NCBI GenBank assembly: GCA_905250075.1
Contig: CAJNOP010000295.1
Coordinates: forward strand, 1-64,000
DNA length: 64,000 bases
Direction of reading: 5' to 3'
Source of the DNA: Rotaria sp. Silwood1
Taxonomy: Eukaryota; Rotifera; Eurotatoria; Philodinida; Philodinidae
The notes under the pieces: model-generated
The model's database searches: none
Told to the model about the DNA's origin: nothing
What the model saw: only the letters and a program-made list of their open reading frames with translations
Made by a program: the position numbers and the translations under genes
Part shown: positions 11,820 through 24,828 of the stretch, piece by piece
Layout: each line of letters begins with the position of its first letter
How positions within the stretch are numbered: position 1 is the stretch's first letter

Positions 11820-13311
11820 AATTAATCGAAGCGCACATGCACTACCATATTCTTTGGAAAACATGTAACACGTTCGTCATAACCGCCAGTATTTTCAGGT
11901 GTGTCTTCGAAAGTAATACCACGTTGCATCAACTGAATGGAATCATTGCTAAATGATGATGATCTTTATCTTCAGCTAAAAATCTTTCAGACATAAATTG
12001 TTTAGAATCACCATGATGCCAATAACGAGCATCAATATTGATATTATGTAAAGCAACAAAAACAGTTTGACCACGATGAACCTTCACGTTGTCAACGACA
12101 GTGTCTCGCATAGCCATACGCGTTGTGAGTCCAGCAACAGGAGCTAAACGTAAAACCTGAATATAAAGAACAACATAGCAAACATAATCAAAGTTTTCGA
12201 AACGAAACTAACCTCTTTCGTTACACATTCACAATAGGTTAGTGAAGCCAAATTGTCTGATGTTAACGATGGTACACATTTGAGATCATCAGTCATCAGA
12301 AGATTGTGCTCTCGCAATTCTTCTTTCATCTTATGTTGTACTCGAGGGTTTTCACTGGCGAAGAAAAGGAACCAAGATAGAGCAGTAAATGTTGTTTCAT
12401 AACCGGCTAACATCATCATCAATACTTCGTCAAATATCTCCGCACGAATTAGACCGGATGAAGTATCTTCATCATTGGCTTGTTCATTCAATGACGAGAC
12501 CAATGAAGCAATCAGACTCTTTGGTGGTTCATTTTTTGTTTCATTTCGTTTTTTCTTTGTTCTTCTTCGACTACTTTTTCTGCTAATTCATGAATCAATC
12601 GATAGACTCTTTGATATTTCCAATTATATTTCAAATAGATTTTTCCTAATCATCGAGGCATCCATGGTACCAGCATTAGCATACGCCGTAGAAACCAAAA
12701 TCTCGAAAAGCTTGTTTAATCGGTGAACCCTTATGAATATCAAAGTCGCAGTTGAAGCCAATGAATCCAATCACATTCATCGTAAACGATTTACAACTTG
12801 CTAATAAATCTCGATGAATTTTACGAGGTTATAGATGTTGATCAATAAAACTATCAGCACAAAGAACAATTGTCTCTACTTGACTAATAATCTTTGCTCG
12901 CTTAAGCATCGGTAATAGAACTCGTATATGTCGTTTTCATTTAGCGCCAATCAACATAGTAATACCGTTTGGACAAAGCAGATCGAAGTTTGGAAAGAAT
13001 AAAGGCGATTGTTCGAAGATATGGCGATCAGCAAATATGGTTTGAGCATCTTCCAATCGACAGAAAACTAAACATTGATTTGAACCGTACCAAAATTGAA
13101 ATTTATCTCCATAACGGCGTTGATAATCGAGCATGACTTCATGTAAGGTCGCTTCGCCTTTCAATATACCAGAATTAAGAAGATTTCCAACGAAAATCTA
13201 TGGTCTAGTTCCTGGCAAATCATCCGGTGATGAGCCGTAACTAAGTCTCAAATAGATATACACCAGAGTAACGACAATGATTAAAAGACATGCAAATACA
13301 ATTGCTATCAT
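11820..13311 (-). pseudogene. Cytochrome P450 pseudogene, haem-binding loop deleted
   Basis: Reading on the minus strand from ATG 13311: an N-terminal membrane anchor (MIAIVFACLLIIVVTLVYIY), a proline-rich hinge (PGTRP), then an in-frame TAG at 13198-13200. The substrate-recognition region follows (RRYGDKFQFWYGSNQCLVF). A TGA falls where a conserved Trp is expected after MLIGAK, and more stops lie near 12830-12600. The I-helix AGYETT (near 12400) and the K-helix ExxR (TKE, intron, VLRLAP) are still readable. After the ...HHHLAMIPFS segment the sequence jumps straight to LMQRGITFEDTPENTGG. The FxxGxRxCxG loop that carries the haem Cys is missing and the frame is shifted at about 11938. The family is a microsomal P450 (CYP3/CYP4-like). 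Without its haem ligand it cannot work. Confidence 0.85.
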
Positions 13312-16091
13312 AATGAAGCAAACTGTTTTGAGTAATGTGTAATGTCAATGCTCGTCGACAGGCAAGTGTGTGTGTTTTTTTTCTTTCCTTTAGGCTCACT
13401 TTTATTTTCTAGAGACATTCAAAGCAAAAACACAGGAGAAAAAGATATTAAAGAGCGAGAAATAATCAGGTTGGGAGTACTGCGATGAAGAAAATAGAAG
13501 ATGTCACTCACATTTGCCTTGTTCTTGTATGTAAAAAAAATACTCTATCGAAGTTTATCAAAATAAATGCCATCAATGAAGTCAATATCAACGAAAATAT
13601 GAGACGAGTTTGAAAAACAATAGTTGAATGTCGCCAGAATGGATTATTTTACAGAGAAAAAAAACATTGATCTATAAGTTAAAACAAGTAACAATCGTAC
13701 ATAGAAAGCATGGTCTTATTGATCTCAGACCCATGTCGACTAGAATCTTATTGAAGACATTATGCATGAGTAAATGCCATCCATAAGGGATTTTTACTAT
13801 TTGCCACAATGGAAATCAACCAATTACTTCCATATTCGATGGTTTCCATTTGTCATAAACAATCTTTGTTAACCTAGAATATAAGATAAACTCATCGGCT
13901 AAAAGAACGAGAATATTCATGACGATGGTGAGGAAGTTAGAATTCAGAAAAAAGAATGCAACTGTTACTAGTGGAGACTAGTGGAAAATCATTTAAATAT
14001 ATTTAATTAAAGTCAATCATACATTTTCATGTTTTATAGCTACTTAATTTAGATCGGTTGACATCAAACAAGTTTCTATTTAGACTTTTATTTGTTTTTC
14101 TGTTAGACTGTATCATGCACCGACATACGTTGTCTAGACTTTGATCACAATTTTTTTCACTATGAGTATAGATAAATAGAAATGCATGGAATGAAAAAAA
14201 CGCAGATTCAAGGAGAAGTTATATGTCTCACTTTCGTCAAGGATAACTAACGAACCAAAATGAAACTACATAAACGTTATTTTCGATTCCGAGAGCTTAA
14301 CTTTGTGTTTAGTAGAATAAGAAAGAATGGATAGCTCTATCAACCATGTGAATAACTGATTGAGCTTTCTACGTTACTCTTTTTCCTTCGGGTCGAGCAT
14401 CTAACAAATAGAAGTCTTTTCTAATAGCATGCAAACCTCAATCATCAGAAGAGCTGCTTATATTTTTCTCAAATCTTTTAATTGTATGTGCAAGGATAGT
14501 TTCTGAGAAATATAACATAAAATTTGCTTGTCAATATTTGTTTGACAAATTTAATGGATATAGTTATTCAAATATATGCTTCTTCCTTGCGAATGAAGTG
14601 TCATAAGCATAATTTAATTAGGCATTTTAGTTGATTTCTTGAGTTATATGAAAATTGAAATAACAGCAGTGATTGAAAAATCAATAGCTAAGACAAAAAT
14701 CTAATCAATGATTTCAGTAGGTATTCATTTATTTAAATTGATAATTTAACAACCCAAAAACCGAGTCTCTCTGATTGAATAAGCATTTCTTTAAATTAAA
14801 TAACCGTGTTTCCATGTTAAATTTAATTGTATCTAATATTTCATTTTAAAGCATCACTAAGCATTTGATATCTTACATTTTTCAGCACATACAAATTGGA
14901 CAAGCTTCTGGAGGTTGTCGACAGCTAAAAATCTGATTATATTGCAACAACGATTTTCTTGAAAAAATTATGAAATTCACACTGCTTCAGCGCAAAGAAC
15001 TATTTAAAACTATTTTTCCTCAAGTGCATACGTTATAAAATTCAAGACAATGAAAATTTTGACTTTTCAGATGGAGTTGAAGCTTAACAATAACATTAAA
15101 ATATAGAACATTGTATCCTTCGTGCACATATTAAGTTAAAAGCTGAAACACGTTCATGAGACACATAATATCACTATGTTTTCTTTGCTTTTATTCGACC
15201 GTCTCACTTTCATTATATACATGTGTTGCAGACATTGTTACAGTAGTTTACTAAACCGATTTTGCAAGAACAAAAAACAGTATTGCCGATACTGGATTAT
15301 TATTCATAAGATGAAAATGACCGCCATAAAATTGTTTATCTTATCGATGTGTTTTCATGTACAATATATATTGAAACAGTAATACTCAACTGTTTAATTG
15401 AATGTTAAAATTATACGAATCCTCATATTCATAAGTTTCTGTAATTAACCGTTTTCGGTGTGGGTTTGGGTGTGCACTGAAAAAAGAAGGTCACATTATC
15501 GAACCTAATAGGATTTCGAATATTGAAACGAATTCTAAACCTTTGTAGACTTCGTACCATATCATATCGAACCTTTAAAAAAGACTTCCTGATCGATGAT
15601 AATCATTTTGAAGGTGTCAAAGGTTTTTACGAAACTCTTTCGAGGGTTTCGAATTTGTTTCAAAAATGGTTCAACATTATACCTTTTTTCAGTGTGAATG
15701 TGGGTGGAATTCTTCTCAAAGGATAGCTACACCCACATCCACCTACATTCACATCCTGCTTGTGTGAATTCTCTCTTCGTCTGGATCCACATCTATACAC
15801 ATACAGCTGTACCCTTAGCAACATCACCCATAGTCATGAACTAATCAGCTCTCAATCATCCAAAAAGATCTTTTTGATATTATTGTTTACTTGAGTATAA
15901 GAAAAATAAATCAATAACACATTAGTACATAAAACTCGAAGCAATATCCTTGAATAACTTAAAGAAGATAGATAATTGAGTCGAACTCAGATAACACATA
16001 TGTGTCAATACAAAAAAAATCGGAAAAAAGAACGAATGAAAATTTTATTAATCAAGATTCTTGATTAATACAAATTTGCGGATAAGGCCAT
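13312..16091. other. Gene desert with telomere-like repeats
   Basis: No exon of the kind seen elsewhere in the window (conserved motif plus phased splice sites) is found. Short frames near 15176 and 15523 lack recognisable domains. The hairpin at 15458-15757 is listed separately. Confidence 0.45.
15458..15757. repeat. Telomere-like arms, composite
   Basis: Contains a G arm at 15458-15476 (GTGTGGGTTTGGGTGTGC), a second G arm at 15692-15707 (GTGTGAATGTGGGTGG) and a C arm at 15729-15757. The last two form a local hairpin with a loop of about 20 nt. Confidence 0.6.
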
Positions 16092-18108
16092 TCAGGCATT
16101 TGTCTTCCGATTGGTCACATCTTGATTTCTTTTCGAAGTTACCTATATATGATACAACTCAGTCATTGAAGTTCAGTTTCGTCTACAGAATCAACTTACG
16201 ACTCTTGGTTTCTTTTGTTCACCGATATGTTTGTTTTTCGTCGGACTTCGCAGACGTTTCGGAGCACCATAAGTGTCCAAAATATGTCTCAGATTTTTAA
16301 TTTCTGTCGCTAAAATAAATGAAATATCACTTGTGCTTGTTTACTTATCGATAGATGAAACTTAAAACTTACCCTCATATTCTGTAATTGCCTCTGTCTT
16401 ACATATGGCATCTGTGCAATATGCCATGTTATTCTCATCAACAAGAACCAGTTGGAAAACTAAAATTGATTGTCGCAGATTGTACTCATCTCTCGTTTCC
16501 TTCGCTCCGTTTGTTCCTGTTGAATACAGATCTAAAATCGACTCAAAGATTCAATACAATCAGTACGGTACACAATTTTTTCTTACCAGTGAATGCCAGT
16601 TGTGTCGGTGAATAAATAGCCAATGTTCTAATTTTTGCTAGATCAGGTTGTGTGAGTCGAAGCATGGCAAGGTTTTCAATCCTAATAATTAAAGAACATT
16701 TTTAGTTAAGGAGAAAAATCGAAGCAGTTCCACCTACGTGATGTAACCATTTTCAAAATCTCGTTTAGTGACTGGAATCAATAATGAGCCGCCATGAACT
16801 TTGGCATGATTATGACAAATCCATATTGGATATGGATGAAGAAGAAAGAGATCACTTGTGCCATGCTTTAGAGTAATGCGAGTAATGCGCAAGTAAACAG
16901 TGACACCTGCTGGTAAATGAAGATGGAGATCAGGAATCTAGATAAATTCATTTAAAACAAGCCATAGATGAATATTTTGTAGAAGAATGATGACTCACAG
17001 TGATTCTCAAACTTTTATTGTGAGGTACAAAAATGTATCGATTAGCTTTCAAGCATTCGTCTTCATATCGAGCACGTTGATATGGACAAGGAGCGATTGA
17101 TACTTCAATCGATTTCCCATTGGTTATTGAAGCTGAGTAACCACTTTCGAGAAAGGTAAGTGTCGATGAGATATCCTGTTTCAATCGAACACAAGTTAAA
17201 ATTATGACAAATTATTGATGACTACTCTAGAAGGCTTACCGATGACTTAACAACTCGGATAGATTTCTTCCCATTGGTGGGATTTTCTTCGATCTCGGTC
17301 GATCCTAATGAAATTTGATTAATGATAAGATCATAGCTGGTCTGTCCATTTTCGTTTGTTTGCTCCATCAGTAATTGTTGTTCAAGTGAAGATCCTCGGG
17401 GATCTTGATTTAGTGCTGAAAGAACAGAAGTATTTTTTATAGAACAGATAAATCAGCTATTGAGACAAACCATGAGTTTCGGCCGTGGAAGCTTGTCCGA
17501 TATTACTTAATTCACAATTGTCTTCACTATAGTTTTCTTCTATATCAACAAGAAAATACAAATAAGAATCAGTGTTAGAGAAAAGAATTATTTTGTAACA
17601 TTTACCATATGAATCTGTCTCCGAGAATAAATCATCCCAATTAATGCTTGAGAAATCTTTCGAATTATCTATTGGAACTGAAGCGGTTGCATTCATCGTT
17701 GGGAACGGAACTTCCTTATCGAACTGTCGAAATACCTCTTCTAGCGAGTGAGTTGAGACCTGTTTTCCCGAATCGGTTCTTGGAAATGAATCTTCCATCA
17801 TATTCGTTTGAAACAGCTCATCAAAGGCGCTTATTGAAACCTGATTTTTCGAATTCATTGTTGAGAGGAGATGTCCTATCGTGTCTATTCGATTCAGATC
17901 TTCGGAGAAGTCTGTTTTCATTAAGTCAGTCCCTTCGTCTACTGATAAGAAATTCTCTAGGTTGGGCATTGAAATTAAGGTGGTCCAATTGACTGCTGCG
18001 GTACCTATAAAGACAACGAAAATATCAATTTAAAATTAACAAAATTTGTTTCTATTAAAAACCATCATTGTCTAATTCCAATGATGAAAATGAATCAAAA
18101 CGTTCCAT
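16092..18108 (-). CDS. Rel/NFAT-like transcription factor with a single Rel-homology N domain
   Basis: Ten exons on minus: 18108-18063, 18004-17606, 17539-17471, 17415-17240, 17175-16999, 16937-16738, 16681-16587, 16516-16373, 16309-16200, 16142-16092. All phases match and the sum is 1467 nt (488 aa plus stop), which strongly supports the model. Residues ~1-170 are acidic with repeated hydrophobic/acidic motifs (FDELF, LEEVFRQFD, INWDDLFSETD), as in activation domains. Residues ~230-430 resemble a Rel-homology N-terminal domain: recognition loop PYQRARYEDEC (compare R-x-R-Y-x-C-E in NF-kB and R-A-H-Y-x-T-E in NFAT), then LFLLHPYPIWICHNH, then the closing strand ILVFQLVLVDENN. A basic signal (KRLRSPTKNKH, EQKKPRV) lies near the C-terminus. 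The protein ends there: no IPT/dimerisation domain or ankyrin repeats are present. It should act in the nucleus. Confidence 0.68.
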
Positions 18109-20827
18109 TGAAGTTATTTATTCGTTAGATGTTTTTTTTCTGTATGATCAATATATTATAAGAAGTATAAGAATGAGTATCTACAAAAGAAATCATTTCA
18201 TATATATAATGATCGACGAAAATGTTGAAACCAGATAAATAAAAATTTCTTGTTCAATAAACAACAACAAAGACGAAATAGAAACGTATACAGTGGCAAA
18301 AGTAACTGAAGTGACTATGGATGACAGACAAGCAAATGTATGATGTCATTCGTATGTTTGTTTCCCACTTGCATAACTTTCCTCCTCTTTCGATGCGCCT
18401 TCACTTATGACCCATATTTTTTTCTTACTTTCTTCGTCTGAGAGAAATATTATTTTTGGTGTTTTTTTCTCTTTCTCTCGGTCTCTTTCATATGTTGCCA
18501 TAAAAATCTTTACATGATTCCTATCGCAACAACAATAAAATTATCCAACCAACCAACAGATTCTTTCGTTAAAAGCATATTTCTCATTGTCCTTGTTGAT
18601 TGTGCAACTAATAAGAAATTTTTAGTTATGAATTGTTTCTGTGACTATATAATATATTGAGCGAAAAAAAATACTTACGATAATTTCTTTGTATTATTTT
18701 TCATTAATCAAGTGAAGAGCTCCAACTTTTCATCAAACTATAGAAATTTCATATTTTGATAATCATTGGGAAGAAAGTAAACCTTTAGAGCTGCATGAAA
18801 TACTTCCAAGATGGAAAAAAACAACGAATGAGTCATTCACAATCTTCTCATCTCATTGAAGATTACCTTTAGTTTGCATCTATATTTTGCTGTCTATATA
18901 TGTATATACATGCGACTGGGTAAAAGAAGAACAAAGCTACCTTTACCACATTATAAGTTTTCTTCAGTATTGTTTTTTCTTCTTATCGTCATTGAGAAAA
19001 AAACTCATGACATCATTTATGTAAATATGAATCAAGCTCGAGAATAACTTGATCATTGTTATAAACATATTCTTATCGCTTTAATTTTTGTCGTTAAATA
19101 CGATACCGAAATCCTGATTTATATATATAACCAATAAGTTCATGACAAAAACATATTTCAGTGCATCAGAAAAATGTCTTTTGAAAGAAAATTTAGAAGG
19201 GTGTCCGTATAATCATATAGAATGGGTTTTATCTTTCAAAGCAAAACAAACAATCATTAGAATCGCAATCCTTGCAGTGATTATGAAAAATGTGTCCAGT
19301 TATTCGACTTTCTCGAAGCATAATACTGATTTCGATCTTAATATATAGTGAGTTCTTTCAAAATTTAATCACACTAACGAGAGAACACCCCTAGCTGCTT
19401 CGATCTGTTAATGTTCATATGCCTTAGCTAGCTCTTTAAGTTGACAAAGTTTTAGGTCAAAAATCGAGCACATAATTTTGCTCTAAAAGTAACCTTCTAT
19501 AGGCAAAATCCACTAAAAATTCGATATCATTGCCAAAACTCAACAGGAACACGAATTCTTCGAAGGTTTTTCTAATCTAATGATTTCCCATATTTGGACA
19601 TAATATGAAATTAAACGAAGCAGATCATCGGGAAATGTTTTCTCGTAAACGTAAAATAACTCTTAAATACAGAATTTTCATTTGATTCTGCCAAGAAATG
19701 CCATTTTTTTTATAGATGTAATAGATTTAGAGAATATTTTGCTTAAAATTATAGAACAGTTCACTATAGTTTTGGGTCCCGATCTCGATAGATATTCAAA
19801 TTTTGGTTATGCGCACATCGCTAATGATGATATTCGTAATAGAAAGTTAAAATTTTATCGTTTATTCTGTCATGTCTTTGAAGAAGGGAAACGGTAGAAA
19901 CGGAAGGAATGAGAAGAATGAGTCAGAATGACTGACTGACTAAACAATATACAAGATGTGAAGAAACTAGACCAAGGAAGTTACCGTTACATTACTGGAT
20001 GTGGGCGGAGATGAGATGTCAGACAAGATGAACACACCCACATCCGATAACTTTTGTCTCTTAGCAGAAAAAGAAAGAGATAAGCAACTAACTAATCAGT
20101 ATCCGTCATAATACTAATAATGAATGTAATTGGAGTCACATTGATTTGTGGGAAGAGTTAAAATTATAGGAAATTAGATGGCCTATTAATACGTTGATTT
20201 CTAAAACTTATCTGAATATTAATGTTTTCCACTTACAGTGTGAAAGCTTTTAGAGATATGTTATCAACACTAAAGTGTTTATCTGATTTATTCAATGAAG
20301 AAATTACTTGAGGCGAATTTCGATATACAAATTAAAATCATTTTATTTTATTTACTTTGTTATTATAGTACAGCTTTTTAACGAATATAATATAGATTAG
20401 AGTAGTATTACTACACCGGACCGTCTGTGAATGTTTATTCCATTTTTGTTATATAGAATTGGCAAATAGGAAGAAGAAAATAGATAAATACATATTTGAC
20501 TTTGAAAACTAGAAGTTGTTATTTGTGTTGTTCTATTGATATACATCACTAGATAAATGTTTATAGGCAAAACTATTAAGGTTATAAGAGTAATGAAAAG
20601 TTCAAGAGATATCAATAAAACTGTAGAACATTTTCCTTTATTGTTTGCATCGTTGATGCTTGAGTGCCTACATAATGAAAAGTAATGATGATTTTGGTAT
20701 GAAATGCTTGTACTCACATAAAACGATCTTTTGAAGATAGTTTAATTTTATCAAACAGAATTGACGAAGTTGATGATGTTCGTCTTTGTTCATTTAGTAT
20801 CCATTGTCTTGTATATTTCGGAGTTTG
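18109..20827. other. Upstream region of the Rel-like gene and gene desert
   Basis: The promoter of the minus-strand Rel-like gene should lie just above 18108. Beyond that I see only AT-rich sequence and one telomere-like hairpin at 19998-20045. No convincing exon is found. Confidence 0.4.
19998..20045. repeat. Telomere-like hairpin
   Basis: G arm 19998-20010 (GGATGTGGGCGG), loop of about 22 nt, C arm 20033-20045 (ACACCCACATCC). The arms are near-perfect complements. Confidence 0.6.
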
Positions 20828-22832
20828 CCCATGTAGCCGAAAATGCATAAATTATGAAAAAATCATGCATTACTGTCCATTATTTTGCGAAAAATCCCAA
20901 ATAATTAATGAAAATGCATTATTTTTTTGCAATTTCAACGCAATTCAATGAATTTTTCACAAATAATGCTCTAATGATGGATAATGCATTGAAATTCAAT
21001 GGATTGGCATGCATTTTTAGAAATAATGTAGATATGGCTCGAAATTACATGGAATAGCAGTGCATTGTTGAGTAATAATGTGATAATTAGGCAAAATGCT
21101 TTCGAGAAAGATGTATTTCCATGCATTATTGGAAATAGGGTGTGGGTGTACATGTAGGTGTGAGTAGGTGTCAGTGAAGACAATGCCCACACCCACACAC
21201 ATTCCAAACACCCCACACAGTCACATCCTTAAGTGCTTAAAGCGCTTCTCCCGACATGAAATTCTAAATTTAATTAAAAAAGAGTACGATTATGTTAAAT
21301 TAGTACCTAAAAAACGTTAAAATACAATTGCAGTTAGGAATAATTTCCCGCATGCTGAATCGGAAAAAATAAGAAAAGATTTTCGGAGCCTCTATAATTT
21401 GTATCAACTCCGACTCCAAAAAAAACAGATTGGCTCCGATTCCGACGCCGCCAGAGTTCGGAGATTCTTGCATATCTCTTGTGAGGATAAGACTGTTTGA
21501 TTTTTTGCTTTCTTTTTCGTAAAATATTTAAAAACGAACCTAGTAGATTGTTTCAATGCCACTTAATATTTATAACGTAAAATATGGACGCTGATATTTG
21601 ACGAGAAAGAAAATATTTTTTCTGATCAAATATGCATTACCATGAAGCAGTATTTTGAAGATTATGAATGCTATCGTCACCCACCACCCTAATAAATTCA
21701 TGATGTCAAATAGGTCCATAAAATACGAGATATCGAAATCCAGATAAGTGTAGAAATCAATTTTTTAAGACTATATTTATTTCATGTTTTTGCCATAGTT
21801 TTTATTGTTAGAGTTGTATTCCCACTCAATATATTGAGTGAATGATAAAATCACGAAAGACAATTTAGATGCTTGGATACAAATGCGTATTGTTTGGAGC
21901 ACATCATTTTATGATCGTGTTCTTTAACATACCATTTTGTGTGAATAGAAAGAAAAGGTGCCGCTAAAAATCATGTCGATATATATAGTGAACTTTATTG
22001 CCATATCAATTTTTCAGTTTTCTTCATCTCGATAAATAGATAAACACGTAGAAAGTTTCAATTTTCTGCAGTGAAATAAGTTCTGTCTATCCAAACAACT
22101 CTAGATTCCAATGTGTCTAAACATTAGACTCGTAATTCAGGTGAGGCTCAAGCCTGTCAAGCCTATACGTTCCGCCGCCTATGGTTTTGAATATCGTTTT
22201 TTGTTTATTTCCTATCATTTGAATAGGAATATGTTCATGGTGATTTGTTTTCGAATATTATTTTTCGTTTAATTTATATCATAGGAATATGAATGTTTTC
22301 AAAGTGCGGTATAATCTTTCGTAGTCATCGTGATGACTAGTTTTTGAAGATGGATTTTGCAATGACTGGCTGTTTTCCAGAGAGAAGAAAACACGATTTG
22401 AATGCCGGATTTATGCATATATTAAAAGTGATGCGAGTAGATTCGGATGAATTAGACGTGACATTTTAAGGATACGTTAGAAAATAAACCAATGCTTAGA
22501 TAGGTTCGAATAGTTATCAGAAGGTTGAATACTATTTGAGCCAAGGATAAATATAATGAACAGAAATGCATTAGGTGATGTTTACATCTGCATGCATGAG
22601 CATGAATGCAGTTTTGAATGCATTAAACTTTTAATGTGTGCAATTAATGATAATGCGACCTATTTTGTGCAATGTAATGCGTTGGGATCTTCATCCATTG
22701 CAATGAATTACACTAAGTAATGCATTATAATGCATGAAATAGGTTGCATTTCCATGTGATTGCGTCCATGGCATTTCTATTGAAAAATAATGCATGGTAG
22801 TGTACATTATTTTGGAAAATCGGCTACATGGG
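20828..22832. mobile_element. Non-autonomous DNA transposon, AATGCATT subterminal repeats
   Basis: Inverted ends of about 13 bp: CCCATGTAGCCGA at 20828-20840 and its complement at 22820-22832. The first ~320 bp and the last ~270 bp are packed with AATGCATT/ATGCAT motifs in both orientations, such as subterminal transposase-binding arrays. The middle has no coding frame. A telomere-like hairpin (21138-21229) and a GC-rich CTCCGACTCC patch (~21380-21465, perhaps a nested MITE fragment) lie inside. Size is 2005 bp. The flanks with the ends read TTG-CCCATG...CATGGG-TG, as in the element at 40966-42845. No clear target duplication longer than 2-4 bp is visible, so the superfamily is undecided. Confidence 0.72.
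21138..21229. repeat. Telomere-like hairpin nested in a transposon
   Basis: G arm 21138-21170 (GGGTGTGGGTGTACATGTAGG and on), loop of about 15 nt, C arm 21185-21229 (CCCACACCCACACAC and on). One of the longest copies in the window. Confidence 0.65.
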
Positions 22833-24143
22833 TGTTGTCGATCATTTATTGATGTTACCTAAGAAAGATTGTATGAGACTAGTTGAAATTTGAGTGCTCG
22901 ATAAAATTACTTTTGATGACCATTGAGCTAAAGTTGACTTTGAAACAAAGAATACTCTAGTAGAATGATACTTATTCATCATAAACAACTTTATGTATGA
23001 GAAATCGAAGTTCCAAAAGAATTCGCTCTATATGATTGTCATACACACTGAAGATGTTGTTCAAATAATACTGCAAAGAAAGATTTTTTGAGTCATTTAT
23101 ATTGCTTCATTATTCCTCTTATGTCATAATGTTGTCAAATATCTTAACATAAAAATTTCGTTGTTGAAAATCATACAAAATGAAATTGAAAAGAATCTTT
23201 TACAAGTACTAATGCATGTTCTATGAACAAATAGTGTATATTTTTATTTTTTAGCATTTGTCCATAGATATTATTTAATAGAAAAGAAAAATTTTGTTTA
23301 TTTTCTTTCATTATTCTAAAGTATGAATTTTGAATGATCGTGTGCAGAAAAGATTGAAAAAAGTTTGAATTGGACATTAAAATAATTGAAAAGTCTTTGA
23401 ACTGATAAATTTCAAAAATGCATGTTTAGAACTGAAGTCAATTTTTCTTTTCTACCGTGAAAAACAGAGAATCATAGTTATTCTATAGGATGGTAGAAGA
23501 AAAGACGAGAACGTATTTCATAGTTTTTGATGTTGATTTAAAGAAGAAAAGCTCTTTAAATTTGTCTTAATCTACTCGATATTGGGCTCAGTAAGAATAA
23601 AACCGATGAAAGAAATTTTACTATTTACTCAACAAGATATAAATTATTGTGTATCTTTGTTTTTTACGGGTGGATTTATTGTGTGGTAGCAATAACTAAA
23701 AAGAATTCAAGGCGTTGATTTATAAATTTTCTACTGACTTCATTTCGCTCTCTATGAGTTTCAAATGAAATAATATGTTAATGCGAAAAATAATTTATTT
23801 TTTCTTATGACTCTTTTTAAATGTAAATTTTTTTAATCAATAAAAGATAGTTGGATGAGTACAGCTCATGTACTTTGATGACGATCAAACTATGACGCAG
23901 TTATACCCCAACTGTCACTCATTTCCGTCCTAACTGCGACATAGTTGTGCCTTTAATGCAATCACATCATCATCCATAATTGAGAAGAACTGCGATGTAG
24001 AGTAATATGTAACAACGTCACAGATGTATAAAAGCAGATGATATCGAATAAGATTTTCATTTTATCAATATTTTTGTCAATTATTATTTCTATTTCTAAA
24101 TATTTTCCATAAAACTATTAAAGGTTAATCATACGTGAGTAAT
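22833..24143. other. AT-rich intergenic, nothing recognised
   Basis: No exon, RNA gene or clear repeat is seen. The longest open frame (minus, 23377-23171) is low-complexity and has no domain. Confidence 0.4.
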
Positions 24144-24283
24144 CCGAGGATGAAGTCAGATTTTTATTTTTATATTATTATTATGAATTATTAATAATTA
24201 ATAACAAAAATGTGTAATAATTCATAATAAACAAAAATAATAAAAATAAAAATCTGACCCCAATTTTGAATTGGTGATCCTCG
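24144..24283. repeat. AT-rich inverted repeat (MITE-like hairpin)
   Basis: Arms: CGAGGAT then GTCAGATTTTTATTTTTAT from 24145 on the left, and their complement (ATAAAAATCTGAC, then GATCCTCG) ending at 24283. The core contains GAATTATTA and its complement. The right arm carries an extra small hairpin (CCAATTTTGAATTGG). The whole 140 bp can fold on itself. Confidence 0.6.
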
Positions 24284-24828
24284 AAAAGCTATTTGTCTCA
24301 GTTTTGATTTCAAAAAAGTGCATATACATGCATACTCTATCAATTGTAGCAGAATGAAATATGAGCCCCACTTTCACGAAGACTTCCTTTTATACGATCG
24401 CTCTATGGCTAAGTTTTGGAGCCAGAGTATGACTAATTGAAAGTAAAATGGAATTTTTTATGATTGATTGGTATAAGATACATTCCATCGTTTGATACCA
24501 GTAATGCGACATAATTGTTAAAAAAGAGACGACATGGGAGCTTATTCTTTTAGTTAGGAAAATATAGTATGAATGGTATATAAATGATTGAACTACTGAG
24601 TGGACATTGTAAGAATGATTTTGTTTATAATGAATGAAAAACAATCTTTCATCATAATCTTCTTCAATCTTTATCAAAATCTTGCAAAACTAACTGTATA
24701 AATTTGTTGATAGATGATTGTATTAAATTTCTTACAGCATATTCTATTTATTGTGAGTTCCTTGTAAATATAATGAAGTGATGGTAGAATCATATGTAAG
24801 AAGTCTTGATTTACATCAGCCACTCATA
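24284..24828. other. Spacer between two inverted-repeat elements
   Basis: AT-rich. A minus-strand open frame at 24677-24390 has no recognisable domain. Nothing else is seen. Confidence 0.35.
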
